From Mesorhizobium prunaredense (GTDB taxonomy: Bacteria; Pseudomonadota; Alphaproteobacteria; Rhizobiales; Rhizobiaceae): a stretch of 64,000 nt of DNA. Shown here one piece after another: positions 14,758-23,433 of this stretch. The DNA is taken from NCBI RefSeq assembly GCF_900156895.1, contig NZ_FTPD01000045.1:658758-722757 (forward strand), written 5' to 3'. Numbering within the stretch: the first letter of the stretch is position 1; each line of letters begins with the position of its first letter. The notes under the pieces were generated by a model that was not told the DNA's origin, did no database searches, and saw only the letters and a program-made list of their open reading frames with translations. A program made the translations under genes and the position numbers.

Positions 14758-16632
14758 ATGGCCCGACTGGAGAACGCGATTGTGGATCGCAAGCTCGCCG
14801 CCATTTTTGCTGCCGATGTGGTTGGCTACTCGGCGCTCATGGAGCGCGACGAGAAGGGCACCTATGAGCGGCTCAAAGCCGGGCGCGAGCAGCTGTTCGA
14901 ACCCGAAATCGCGAGGCACCACGGGCGCGTGTTCAAGCTCATGGGCGACGGCATGCTGGCCGAATTCGGTTCGGTGGTCGATGCAGTCGAATGCGCGGCC
15001 TCGCTCCAGCGCGGACTGGCGGAGCGCAACGCCGAGGTGCCGGACGATCAGCGCATCCAGGTGCGCATCGGCATCAATCTAGGCGAGATGATTGTTGAGG
15101 GAGACGACCGCTTCGGCGAGGGCGTCAACATTGCCACGCGTCTGGAGCAGCTCGCCGAGCCGGGCGGCATTTGGGTTTCCGGGAAGGTCGCCAAGGAGGT
15201 GGAGAAGAAACTCGCCTTCGGCTTCGAGCCGATGGGCCCGCAACGGGTCAAAAACATTGCGGAGCCGATCCAGGCCTTCAGGGCCAAGCTCGACGGCGCA
15301 CTGGTGAAGCGCCGCGCACCCGTCTCCGCCCGGCGACTGGCGCCATGGGCCGCCGCGCTCGCCGCGATTGCGGCATTGGCGGCGATGTGGTTCGTCGGGA
15401 CTACGCCTGCTGATGCGCCAACGGCCTCGGCCACCATTCCCTCGATCGCGGTGCTGCCCTTCGACAACATGGGCGGCGATCCAGCCCTCACCTATTTCGG
15501 CGACGGCGTTGCCGAAGACATCATCTCGATGCTGGCCCGCGCGCCAGATCTTTCGGTGATCGCCCGCAATTCGTCCTTCACCTACAAGGGCAGGGCCACC
15601 GATATCCGGCAGGTCGGCAAGGAGCTCGGCGTCGGCTACGTGCTAGAAGGCAGTGTCCGAAAGGACGCCGACAAGGTTCGCATTGTCGCGCAGCTTGTCG
15701 ACGCCAAGTCCGGCGAGCATGTCTGGGCCGAGCGTTTCGACAAGACCGGCACCGATCCATGGGCGCTGCAGGACGAGGTGACGGGCAAGATCATCGGCGC
15801 GCTGACCGGCGAGAAGGGACAACTCAAGCGGGCCCAATACCGCGAAGCCTGGGGCCAGGATACGGCCAATCTTCGGGAGTATGACTATTATCTGCGCGGC
15901 CACGATCTGCTGATGCAACTCACGCCCGAGGGAAATACCGAAGCTGGCCGCATCTGGACCCAGGGCCTTGCCGAATTTCCCGATTCGGCACTGCTCCGTA
16001 TCAAGCTCGGCTTTTATCACACCTTTGAAGTCGTCAATGGTTGGAGCGGTGCACCGACCGACGATATCCGCCGGGCAGGCCAACTCGTTCGCGAAGCCTT
16101 CGCGATCAAGGGGCTCTCTCCCTTGGAGAAGAAGCTGGCTCATTATTTGTTTGCCTATGTCCACACCCTCGAAGGCGATTTGCAAGCCGCGGTGCAGGAA
16201 GCGGAACTTGCAGTGGCCCTGGCTCCGAACGACGCCTTTCTGCGCGGCGACTGTTCGCAGTTTCACACATTTGTGGGAAACTATGACAAGGCTATCGACT
16301 GGGCCGACTTCGCGATCAGGAACGACCCAGCGCTCATTGCCATGTACGCGATGTACAAAGGCTGGGCGGAGACCGCTGCGGAACGATACGTCGAGTCGCG
16401 CGAGACCATGAAAGAAATAGGCGATGTCTTCGTCAATGCACCGCTGCTGCGGGCCATCAATGCGGTGCGGCTCGGCTTGCCCGATGAGGCGAAGGCTGAG
16501 ATCGGGAAGGCCTTGAGAATGATCCCCGGCTTCACCGCCCATCGCTGGCATGAAATCGCCTTCGCCAGCGACCCAGCCATCCTCAACCGCCAGATCGCCG
16601 ATCTCATTGCTGCCGGGCTGCCGGAGAAATAA
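14758..16632 (+). CDS. Class III adenylate cyclase with TolB-like and TPR regions
   Basis: The N-terminal 190 or so residues form a class III nucleotide cyclase domain. Metal-binding aspartates are in FAADVVGYS (Asp20) and MGDGMLAEF (Asp64), and FGEGVNIATRLEQLAEPGGIWVS follows. A single membrane span (WAAALAAIAALAAMWFVG) comes next. The rest, from SIAVLPFDNMGGDPALTYFGDGVAEDI on, is the TolB-N-like domain and tetratricopeptide-type helices found in many rhizobial cyclases. The output is probably cAMP. The ATG at 14758 gives the usual N-terminus; 14740 and 14665 are in-frame alternatives. No partner gene is evident. Confidence 0.9.
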   Translation: MARLENAIVDRKLAAIFAADVVGYSALMERDEKGTYERLKAGREQLFEPEIARHHGRVFKLMGDGMLAEFGSVVDAVECAASLQRGLAERNAEVPDDQRIQVRIGINLGEMIVEGDDRFGEGVNIATRLEQLAEPGGIWVSGKVAKEVEKKLAFGFEPMGPQRVKNIAEPIQAFRAKLDGALVKRRAPVSARRLAPWAAALAAIAALAAMWFVGTTPADAPTASATIPSIAVLPFDNMGGDPALTYFGDGVAEDIISMLARAPDLSVIARNSSFTYKGRATDIRQVGKELGVGYVLEGSVRKDADKVRIVAQLVDAKSGEHVWAERFDKTGTDPWALQDEVTGKIIGALTGEKGQLKRAQYREAWGQDTANLREYDYYLRGHDLLMQLTPEGNTEAGRIWTQGLAEFPDSALLRIKLGFYHTFEVVNGWSGAPTDDIRRAGQLVREAFAIKGLSPLEKKLAHYLFAYVHTLEGDLQAAVQEAELAVALAPNDAFLRGDCSQFHTFVGNYDKAIDWADFAIRNDPALIAMYAMYKGWAETAAERYVESRETMKEIGDVFVNAPLLRAINAVRLGLPDEAKAEIGKALRMIPGFTAHRWHEIAFASDPAILNRQIADLIAAGLPEK

Positions 16633-16914
16633 GCATAACATAAGTTTGTCGTGACTGGATGTTCCAAATGATGCATCTCGCAGAGACGAGAAGTACGGCA
16701 GAAACCACCCTGAGCGGGCTTACGACGCCGGTACTAAGCGCCAGTCTTCGACCACTAGCCTGATCACCGAGGCCGTCCTCCCGGATAAAGGGCAGCGACA
16801 AATCCCATGCAAGAGCGTATGTTGATCATGGTGCAGGTTGCGATTTTGCGTGGCCAGTCACGCTGAACGCACCGTGAAATCGCGACCTTACCGGACCTGT
16901 CTGGAGGAATGGTC
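16633..16914. other. Intergenic with imperfect inverted repeat
   Basis: No gene is supported in this 280-base gap. At 16835-16850 and 16873-16888 there are imperfect inverted arms (AGGTTGCGATTTTGCG against CGTGAAATCGCGACCT) that could form a hairpin or an operator in front of the DUF2189 gene. Confidence 0.35.
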
Positions 16915-17733
16915 ATGGCAAGTTTTCACGTGATTGCAGGCGCCAGCGAGACGCTGGAGCACACCAGAATTCGAAAGATCGGCGTTTCCGACCTTTTCGA
17001 CGCGCTCAAGCGTGGTGTCGACGACTTCATGGTCAAACCGTCGCACATCGTTTTCCTCTGCCTGATCTATCCGCTTGTCGGCGTCGTGCTCGCTGTCTGG
17101 ACGTCGGGCAACAACGCGTTGCCGCTGTTGTTTCCGCTGGTGTCTGGTTTTGCGCTGATCGGTCCATTCGCGGCGCTCGGCCTCTATGAGATCAGCCGGC
17201 GGAGAGAGGCCGGGCTCGACGCCTCATGGAGCCACGCTTTCGAGGTCAGGAATTCTCCAGCGCTGCCGGCCATCGCGGCGGTCGGGATCATGCTGCTTGC
17301 GATCTTTATCGCCTGGCTGTTGACCGCGCAGATATTTTATCAGCAGGTGTTCGGCTCGGCCCCGCCGGAATCACTGTCCAGCTTCATCAGTGAAATATTC
17401 GCCACCGGACGCGGCTGGACGCTGATTATCGTTGGCCACGCGATCGGCTTCGTCTTCGCCGCGGTCGTGTTGTGCACCACGGTCGTCGCGTTCCCGTTGT
17501 TGCTCGACCGCGACGTCGGCGCCTACGAAGCCATCCATACCTCGGTGCGGGTGGTGCTGGCGAACCCGATCGTGATGGCTGTCTGGGGCCTGATTGTCGC
17601 CGTCGCCCTGATCATAGGCTCGCTGCCGGTGTTTGCCGGGCTGGCGGTGGTGCTGCCGATCCTCGGCCACGCCACCTGGCACGTCTATCGGAAAGTCGTG
17701 GAATCGCCGGCCTCCACCAGACCGGCGGACTGA
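16915..17733 (+). CDS. DUF2189 integral membrane protein
   Basis: The 272-residue protein has the DUF2189 pattern: a soluble N-terminus ending IRKIGVSDLFDALKRGVDDF, then about six hydrophobic spans including PLVGVVLAVW and the glycine-rich SGFALIGPFAALGLYEISRRRE. Function is unknown. The ribosome site decides the start: GGAGGA lies directly against the ATG at 16909 but seven bases before the ATG at 16915, so the latter is chosen. It is flanked by an adenylate cyclase upstream and converges with a YbaK-type gene downstream. Confidence 0.86.
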   Translation: MASFHVIAGASETLEHTRIRKIGVSDLFDALKRGVDDFMVKPSHIVFLCLIYPLVGVVLAVWTSGNNALPLLFPLVSGFALIGPFAALGLYEISRRREAGLDASWSHAFEVRNSPALPAIAAVGIMLLAIFIAWLLTAQIFYQQVFGSAPPESLSSFISEIFATGRGWTLIIVGHAIGFVFAAVVLCTTVVAFPLLLDRDVGAYEAIHTSVRVVLANPIVMAVWGLIVAVALIIGSLPVFAGLAVVLPILGHATWHVYRKVVESPASTRPAD

Positions 17734-17790
17734 AAAAATTCTGCCCTGCCGCACCGGCGAGAGGCCGCTGCGGCAGGTTGGCAAGAGCGC

Positions 17791-18264
17791 TTAGTAAGCC
17801 GGGTAGCTAAAGCGGGCTTGTTGTGCGTCGCTGGTCAGGTTGCGGAAATCCTTGCCGCTGACATGGACGAGCGTCCTGTGGTCGCCACCCTCGAAATAGA
17901 TATCGCCGGCATTGCCGAGGCTTTCATCGACAATCACCGGCACATCGTAGGCCGCGCCGATCGGCGGGATGGCGCCGGTGTCGCAATCCTCGAAGAGCGA
18001 AACCACCTCGTCCTCGGAGGCGAGCCCGATACGCTGGTGCATCACGTCCTGCAACGTGCCGAGCTCGATCCTGTGCGTACTGGGGACCACGGCCAGCGCA
18101 TAGCCACCGTCGTGGTGCACCACCACCGATTTGGCCATTATGCTGCCGGGCACATGCGCCGCTAAGGCGGACTGCCTGCTTGTCGACGTGCGGTGGTGCT
18201 CGACGGTGTCGTAGGAAACTCCTTTCTCGTCGATAAAGTCCTTCAATCTGTTTGCGATCGTCAT
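17791..18264 (-). CDS. YbaK/EbsC-type aminoacyl-tRNA deacylase
   Basis: The 157-residue protein is a single YbaK/ProX editing domain. Members hydrolyse mischarged tRNAs such as Cys-tRNA(Pro) in trans. Visible family features are the strand-helix start with RTSTSRQSALAAHVPGSIMAKSVVVHHDG, including the catalytic-type Lys in MAKSVV, then AVVPSTHRIEL and the GAIPPIGAAYDVPVIVDESL loop. A GGGAGG ribosome site precedes ATG 18264. Substrate specificity cannot be set from sequence alone. Confidence 0.86.
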   Translation of the reverse strand: MTIANRLKDFIDEKGVSYDTVEHHRTSTSRQSALAAHVPGSIMAKSVVVHHDGGYALAVVPSTHRIELGTLQDVMHQRIGLASEDEVVSLFEDCDTGAIPPIGAAYDVPVIVDESLGNAGDIYFEGGDHRTLVHVSGKDFRNLTSDAQQARFSYPAY

Positions 18265-18444
18265 CTTGGGCCTCCCTTCCTGGAGTTCGCGACGGAGAAA
18301 CGACGAAAATCGTTCTCCTTCTGTCGTTTTCCGGTGGTGACAAAAATGGGCCAGCTGTCGACCGTTTCAAGGCAAGGCAGAGCGGGCCGCGAACAGCCCC
18401 TCCTGTCCTTGACGGGAAATGCCGCCCGAACCCGGATTTGCGCG

Positions 18445-18849
18445 TCAGGGCTCGGTCCCAAAAAACAGCGTCCGGGTGAAAAGCGTGTACTCCGATTCGA
18501 AGACCATCATTGCCACGAATACCAGCACCAGGATCGGCGGCAATATGATCGCATAGGTCAGCGCCAGCCGTTCCCAGGCCATGTGCATGAAGACCGCGAC
18601 GATCAGCCCAGCCTTGAGCATCATGAAGATCAGGATCAGCGACCATCTGAGATAGCCCTGGAGGCCGACATAGTCGACCAGATAGGAGCAGGCGCTGAGG
18701 ATGAACAGCCATGCCCAGACCACCAGATAGAGCTTGATCGGGTGCTCCTGATGAACCTCCGCAGGCGCGATGCCGGTTGCTGCCGGATCATGCGCTTGAA
18801 CTCCGTGCAGCGTATGTTGCCCCAGGCCGTTTGCGGTTGCTTCAGCCAT
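18445..18849 (-). CDS. Cytochrome c oxidase subunit IV-type protein
   Basis: The 134-residue protein has a soluble N-terminus and three membrane helices (KLYLVVWAWLFILSACSYLVDYV, SLILIFMMLKAGLIVAVFMHM and LALTYAIILPPILVLVFVAMM). This is the prokaryotic COX4 family, also seen in CyoD. It is the last gene of the five-gene oxidase operon and probably stabilises the subunit I/III core. A GAGAGG ribosome site precedes its ATG. About 180 bases follow before the YbaK gene, with no clear terminator. Confidence 0.88.
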   Translation of the reverse strand: MAEATANGLGQHTLHGVQAHDPAATGIAPAEVHQEHPIKLYLVVWAWLFILSACSYLVDYVGLQGYLRWSLILIFMMLKAGLIVAVFMHMAWERLALTYAIILPPILVLVFVAMMVFESEYTLFTRTLFFGTEP

Positions 18850-18880
18850 ATCTGCCTCTCACCAAAGCCATGTCTGCCTC

Positions 18881-19603
18881 TCACCAAAGATAGAAGAATG
18901 CGAAAATGAACACCCAAACCAGGTCGACGAAATGCCAGTAGAGCCCCATGATCTCGACGTGCTCGTAGCGGCCCCTGCGACTGGTGAAGAACCCGGGCCG
19001 CCCGGTTTCGTAATCTCCGCGCCAGACCTTTCGCGCCACGATGATCAGGAAGATCACCCCGAACGTCACATGGGTGCCGTGAAAGCCGGTGATCATGAAG
19101 AAGGATGACCCGAACTGCGCCGCACCCCACGGATTGCCCCAGGGCCGTACCCCTTCGGTGATCAGCTTGGTCCATTCGAAGGCCTGCATGCCGACGAAGG
19201 TTGCGCCGAGCGCTGCGGTCAAAAGCATCAGGATCGCCGTCTTGCGACGGTCGTGGCGGTAGCCGAAATTCACCGCCATGGCCATCGTTCCGCTGCTCGA
19301 GATCAGCACGAAGGTCATGATCGCGATAAGGATCAGTGGAATATTCGAGCCGCCAATGTGAAGCGCAAAGACCTCGCTCGGATTGGGCCACGGCACTCGG
19401 GTGGACATGCGCGCGGTCATGTAGGAGAGCAGGAAGCAGCCGAAGACAAAGGTGTCGCTGAGCAGGAAGATCCACATCATGGCCTTGCCCCAGGACACGT
19501 TCTTGAAGGCGCGCTGATCCGAGGACCAGTCGGCGGCGACGCCTTGCAAGCCCGCCGGTCGCGGCTGTGCTTGGCCGGTATGCGTCAGTGTCGCGTCTGC
19601 CAT
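18881..19603 (-). CDS. coxP: Cytochrome c oxidase subunit III (CoxP-like)
   Basis: The 240-residue subunit III has the family hallmarks FVGMQAFEW, FFMITGFHGTHVTFGV and a C-terminal YWHFVDLVWVFIFAFFYLW. It is the second of two adjacent subunit III genes, matching the coxO-coxP order of the coxMNOP operon of Bradyrhizobium. The subunit surrounds subunit I in the inner membrane and helps proton uptake. Good AGGAGGG ribosome site. The symbol rests on gene order and is therefore tentative. Confidence 0.88.
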   Translation of the reverse strand: MADATLTHTGQAQPRPAGLQGVAADWSSDQRAFKNVSWGKAMMWIFLLSDTFVFGCFLLSYMTARMSTRVPWPNPSEVFALHIGGSNIPLILIAIMTFVLISSSGTMAMAVNFGYRHDRRKTAILMLLTAALGATFVGMQAFEWTKLITEGVRPWGNPWGAAQFGSSFFMITGFHGTHVTFGVIFLIIVARKVWRGDYETGRPGFFTSRRGRYEHVEIMGLYWHFVDLVWVFIFAFFYLW

Positions 19604-19616
19604 CCGTCCGGCCCTC

Positions 19617-20321
19617 CTAGGTCAGCAACTGTCGGCAAATCTCGATAAAAGTCGCGGCCCAGCCGGCCAAAAGTGCAAAAATGGCGAGCCAGACGAAAAG
19701 CAGGAAATGCCAGTACATGGCGCACAGTTCGACACCGAGGCGAAGCCGCTCCGGCCGTGCTCCGTTCCAGGCGCCGGCGGTCGTTCTGCCCAGGCCCACC
19801 AGCCCGCCCAGTATGTGCAGGCCGTGCATCCCGGTTATCAGGTAGAAAAAACTGTTGGCTGGGTTGGCGGTCAGCAAGTAGCCGTCGGCGGTCAGTTCCC
19901 GCCAAGCCACAATTTGTCCAACCAGGAAGGCAAGTGCGGTGAGCCCAGCCGTGACGAGGCCGAGCCTGACCGCGTCGATCTCGCCCCGGCGCGCAGCGAC
20001 CGAGGCGCATTGCAACGCGATGCTGCTCAGGACCAGCACGCCGGTGTTGAACCAGAGCACGCGCGGCAGCGGCAGCGCCTGCCAGTCCGACAGCGCCATG
20101 CGCATGAAATAGGCGCTGGTGAAAAGCGCAAACAGGCAGCCGACGACGGCGAGGAAGACGCCGAGGCCGATCTTGGCGGTCGGCAGCGCTGATCCTTCCG
20201 GGCCGATAATATCCCCGATCACACCTTGCTCGAGCCATGGCTTGGCCATCAGCCGCTGATGGGAAAGCCACCATCCGGCAAAGCCGACGATGACGAGGAG
20301 GAAGACCAGAATGACGCTCAT
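19617..20321 (-). CDS. coxO: Cytochrome c oxidase subunit III-like protein (CoxO-like)
   Basis: The 234-residue protein is a more diverged subunit III: seven or so membrane spans, with FFYLITGMHGLHILGGLV and a C-terminal ELCAMYWHFLLFVWLAIFALLAG. Its start overlaps the subunit I stop (ATGA at 20318-20321), and a second subunit III gene follows 13 bases later. Paired subunit III proteins characterise coxMNOP-type oxidases. Whether both are in the same enzyme or act as alternatives is not known from sequence. Confidence 0.87.
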   Translation of the reverse strand: MSVILVFLLVIVGFAGWWLSHQRLMAKPWLEQGVIGDIIGPEGSALPTAKIGLGVFLAVVGCLFALFTSAYFMRMALSDWQALPLPRVLWFNTGVLVLSSIALQCASVAARRGEIDAVRLGLVTAGLTALAFLVGQIVAWRELTADGYLLTANPANSFFYLITGMHGLHILGGLVGLGRTTAGAWNGARPERLRLGVELCAMYWHFLLFVWLAIFALLAGWAATFIEICRQLLT

Positions 20322-22087
20322 GCCGGCTCCCTGGAGGATCCGAAGGAGCCCGGCATGTTTTGCGGGATAAAGTCCTCCTTGGCGCCCGGCACGCTGTAGT
20401 CATAGGCCCAGCGATAGACGATCGGCAGTTCCTTGCCGAAATTGCCATGGGCGGGCGGTGTTTCGGACGTCTGCCATTCGAGTGTCGTGGCGCGCCACGG
20501 ATTGCCGCCGGCCTCGCGGCCGTGGCGGATGCTCCAGATCAGATTGAACAGGAACACGATTTGGGCGAAGCCGACGAGGAACGCCATGATGCTGATGAAC
20601 GCGTTCAGGTCGTGGGCCGACTCGGTCATCACCGTCGTGGCGGTCAGTTCGTTGTAGCGGCGCGGCACGCCCATCAGGCCGATGTAGTGCATAGGAAAGA
20701 AAATCAGGTAGGCGCCGAGGAAGGTGACCCAGAAATGGAACTGGCCCATCGCCTCGTTCAGCATCCGGCCAGTGACCTTCGGGTACCAGTGATAAATCGC
20801 CCCGCAGATCACCAGAATCGGGGCAACGCCCATGACCATATGGAAATGGGCAACGACGAACATCGTGTCCGACAGCGGAACGTCGACGACGACGTTGCCG
20901 AGAAACAGTCCGGTCAGCCCGCCATTGACGAAGGTGACGATGAAGGCCAGGGCAAAAAGCATCGGCACGGTGAGGTGGATGTCGCCGCGCCACAGCGTCA
21001 GCACCCAATTGTAGACCTTGATCGCGGTCGGGACGGCAATGATCAACGTCGTGGTGGCGAAGAAGAAGCCGAAATAGGGATGCATGCCGCTGACATACAT
21101 GTGGTGCGCCCAGACCACGAAGCTCAGCGCGCCGATGCCGACGATGGCCCAGACCATCATCCGGTAGCCGAAGATGTTCTTGCGCGCATGGGTGCTGATC
21201 AGATCTGACACGATGCCGAAGGCCGGCAGCGCCACGATGTAGACCTCAGGGTGGCCGAAGAACCAGAACAGATGCTGGAACAGGATCGGGCTGCCGCCGC
21301 CGTGCTGCAGTTGTTCGCCCATCTCGACGATGGCCGGCATGAAGAAGCTGGTGCCGAGCGCACGGTCGAACAGCATCATCACGCAGGCGACAAACAGCGC
21401 CGGGAAGGCGAGCAGCGCCATGACCGTCGCGGTGAAGATACCCCAGACGGTCAGCGGCAGGCGCATCAGCGTCATGCCGCGTGTGCGGGCCTGCAGCACC
21501 GTCACGACGTAGTTCAAGCCGCCCATGGTGAAGCCGATGATGAACAGGATCAGCGAGACGAGCATCAGGATGATGCCCCAGTCCTGGCCGCCCGGTGTGC
21601 CGGTCATGATCGCTTGCGGCGGGTAGAGCGTCCAGCCGGCGCCGGTCGGTCCGCCGGGCGCAAAGAAGCTCGACACCAAAACCAGCACGGCGAGCAGGTA
21701 GATCCAGTAGCTCAGCATGTTGACATAGGGAAAGACCATGTCGCGCGCGCCGACCATCAGCGGGATCAGGTAGTTGCCGAAGCCGCCGAGGAAGAGTGCC
21801 GTGAGCAGGTAGATTACCATGATCATGCCGTGCATGGTGATGAACTGGTAGTAGGCTTCCGGGGTGATGAAGTCGAACGTGCCGGGGAAGCCGAGCTGCA
21901 GTCGCATCATCCAGGACAGCACCAGCGCCACCATGCCGATTGCCGTGGCCGTCGCCGAATACTGGATGGCGATGACCTTGGCGTCCTGCGAAAAGACGTA
22001 CTTCGTCCACCAGCTGTGCGGATGATAGAGTTCCATCTCCGCGACTTCGGCCGGCGGTACCGCATCTGCAGGTGTGACATCGACCAT
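20318..22087 (-). CDS. coxN: Cytochrome c oxidase subunit I (CoxN-like)
   Basis: This is the catalytic haem-copper subunit (589 residues) of an aa3-type oxidase. It has the His-rich segments ITMHGMIMVIY, FFGHPEVYIVALPAFG with the His-Tyr pair (HPEVY), VWAHHMYVSGM and MFVVAHFHMVMG, which bind haem a, haem a3 and CuB. It reduces oxygen to water and pumps protons. A GGAGG ribosome site lies before ATG 22087. It follows the subunit II gene by 89 bases and overlaps the next gene. The N-terminus with PHSWWTKYVFSQDAKVIAIQY is typical. Confidence 0.95.
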   Translation of the reverse strand: MVDVTPADAVPPAEVAEMELYHPHSWWTKYVFSQDAKVIAIQYSATATAIGMVALVLSWMMRLQLGFPGTFDFITPEAYYQFITMHGMIMVIYLLTALFLGGFGNYLIPLMVGARDMVFPYVNMLSYWIYLLAVLVLVSSFFAPGGPTGAGWTLYPPQAIMTGTPGGQDWGIILMLVSLILFIIGFTMGGLNYVVTVLQARTRGMTLMRLPLTVWGIFTATVMALLAFPALFVACVMMLFDRALGTSFFMPAIVEMGEQLQHGGGSPILFQHLFWFFGHPEVYIVALPAFGIVSDLISTHARKNIFGYRMMVWAIVGIGALSFVVWAHHMYVSGMHPYFGFFFATTTLIIAVPTAIKVYNWVLTLWRGDIHLTVPMLFALAFIVTFVNGGLTGLFLGNVVVDVPLSDTMFVVAHFHMVMGVAPILVICGAIYHWYPKVTGRMLNEAMGQFHFWVTFLGAYLIFFPMHYIGLMGVPRRYNELTATTVMTESAHDLNAFISIMAFLVGFAQIVFLFNLIWSIRHGREAGGNPWRATTLEWQTSETPPAHGNFGKELPIVYRWAYDYSVPGAKEDFIPQNMPGSFGSSREPA

Positions 22088-22176
22088 ATAGGAACACCTC
22101 CGTGCCCTTTTCGGCCTGACTCGACAGTTTCGAGCCGTGCCGCAATTTCAACCCAGATCGCCGTCTTTGCCGGCGT

Positions 22177-22992
22177 CTACTCTGCCGAGCCCACCTGCTG
22201 GGGGGCCGACAATTGCGCAAAAGTCTGCTGTTCGCCGAGCCACGCCAGATAGTCTTCCGGCGTGTCGACCATGACCACGCCATTCATCAACGGGTGCCCC
22301 TGGCCACAAAGTTCGGCACACAGGACCTGAAAAGTTCCGGTCTTGGTCGGGGTGAACCAGAAATAGGTGACCGAGCCCGGGATCATGTCCATCTTGGCGC
22401 GGAATTCCGGCACGTAGAAATCGTGCAGCACGTCGATCGAGCGGAGCAGCATCTTGACCGGCTTGCCGACCGGCAGATGCAGATCGGCGGCTTCGACGAC
22501 GACATCGTCCTGGCCGTTGGCATCACTGGCGTTCACGCCGAGGGGATTTTCAGGGCTGACGTTGCGGGTGTCGGACGTGCCGAGCTTGCCGTCCTTGCCG
22601 GGCAAGCGGAAACTCCACTGCCATTGCTGGCCGACGACTTCGACCACTGTTGCGTCGCTCGGGACGCTGACGAACTGGTTCCAGACGAACAGGCCGGGAA
22701 CCAGCATGGCGGTGACGCCGATCGCGGTGACGATCGTCAGCCACCATTCGAGCCGCTTGTTCTCGGGTTCGTATGCCGCCTGGTTGCCTTCCCGATGACG
22801 GAAGCGGAAGACGCAATAAGCCATGAATAGGACGACGGCGGCGAAGACGACGCCGGTAATCCAGAAGGTGATGATGATGGTGTTGTCGATATAGTCCCAG
22901 TTAGAGGCAATCGGCGTCCACCACCATGGGCTCAGGAAGTGGAACAACACTGAGCCCACAACTACCAAAACGAGTACAAGCGCTATGGCCAT
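22177..22992 (-). CDS. coxM: Cytochrome c oxidase subunit II (CoxM-like), CuA-containing
   Basis: The 271-residue subunit II has two membrane helices and a periplasmic cupredoxin domain. The binuclear CuA ligands are all present: His190, Cys225, Glu227, Cys229, His233 and Met236 (LCAELCGQGHPLM). This makes it a cytochrome c oxidase rather than a quinol oxidase. The aromatic patch GQQWQWSF for electron entry is also there. It starts the operon; ATG 22992 with GGGAGG ahead is chosen over an in-frame codon at 23016. The haem c domain found in some caa3 enzymes is absent, so a soluble cytochrome c must deliver electrons. Confidence 0.95.
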   Translation of the reverse strand: MAIALVLVLVVVGSVLFHFLSPWWWTPIASNWDYIDNTIIITFWITGVVFAAVVLFMAYCVFRFRHREGNQAAYEPENKRLEWWLTIVTAIGVTAMLVPGLFVWNQFVSVPSDATVVEVVGQQWQWSFRLPGKDGKLGTSDTRNVSPENPLGVNASDANGQDDVVVEAADLHLPVGKPVKMLLRSIDVLHDFYVPEFRAKMDMIPGSVTYFWFTPTKTGTFQVLCAELCGQGHPLMNGVVMVDTPEDYLAWLGEQQTFAQLSAPQQVGSAE

Positions 22993-23016
22993 ATCCCGTT
23001 CCTCCCGGCATTCCAA

Positions 23017-23433
23017 GGGCGCGAATCCGTCTCAGGAAATGCCAAATGCATCATAGCTCGATTTCCAGTCGAAATTCTAGTGCGGTCTTCCCGTCAGCCG
23101 AAAACGCAAGGGCGATGATGTGGAAGAACCCAAGAAGAAGAAGGCTGCCGCGAAGAAAAAACCTGCTGGGGCGCCGAACAACACGGCTTCCTGCCGAATA
23201 GTGAAAGCCGCCCCCTCGCGGGCGAGGAGGCTGGTTCGGGATGGTGCCGACGGGATCAGGCGATTGGTTTTCGCAGACCGGCTTGCTGTCCTGGCGGTTT
23301 GGGCTGCTGTCGGGCGAGACGAGGCCGATTTCGACCTTACCGGGTTCAGCAAGGCGGCCGGCCGGATCGCCGGCACCTGCAATCCCTAGTTGCCGGTGAT
23401 CGGATCAGCAACGCTCGCCTTGACCGCTGCGCT
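23017..23433. other. Gene-poor gap upstream of coxM
   Basis: About 0.4 kb between the divergent oxidase operon and the converging LysR gene. The only structure seen is a degenerate copy of the 3' end of tig at 23113-23225, listed separately. The first 100 bases, next to coxM, must contain the oxidase promoter, but no FnrN-type or other clear operator is visible. Confidence 0.5.
23113..23225 (+). repeat. Degenerate copy of the tig 3' end and terminator region
   Basis: The text GATGATGTGGAAGAACCCAA followed by Lys/Ala codons, CGCCGAACAACACGGC and GTGAAAGCCGCCCCCTCG closely follows the end of tig at about 10863-10967 (GACGATGCGGAAGAGCCCAA, CGCCGAATAACACGGC, GTGAAAGGCCGCCCTCGA). Coding tail, post-stop spacer and terminator arm occur in the same order. 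In this copy the stop codon is changed (TAA to CAA) and the stem is imperfect. It is a relic of a duplicated or recombined tig end, not a gene. Confidence 0.6.
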
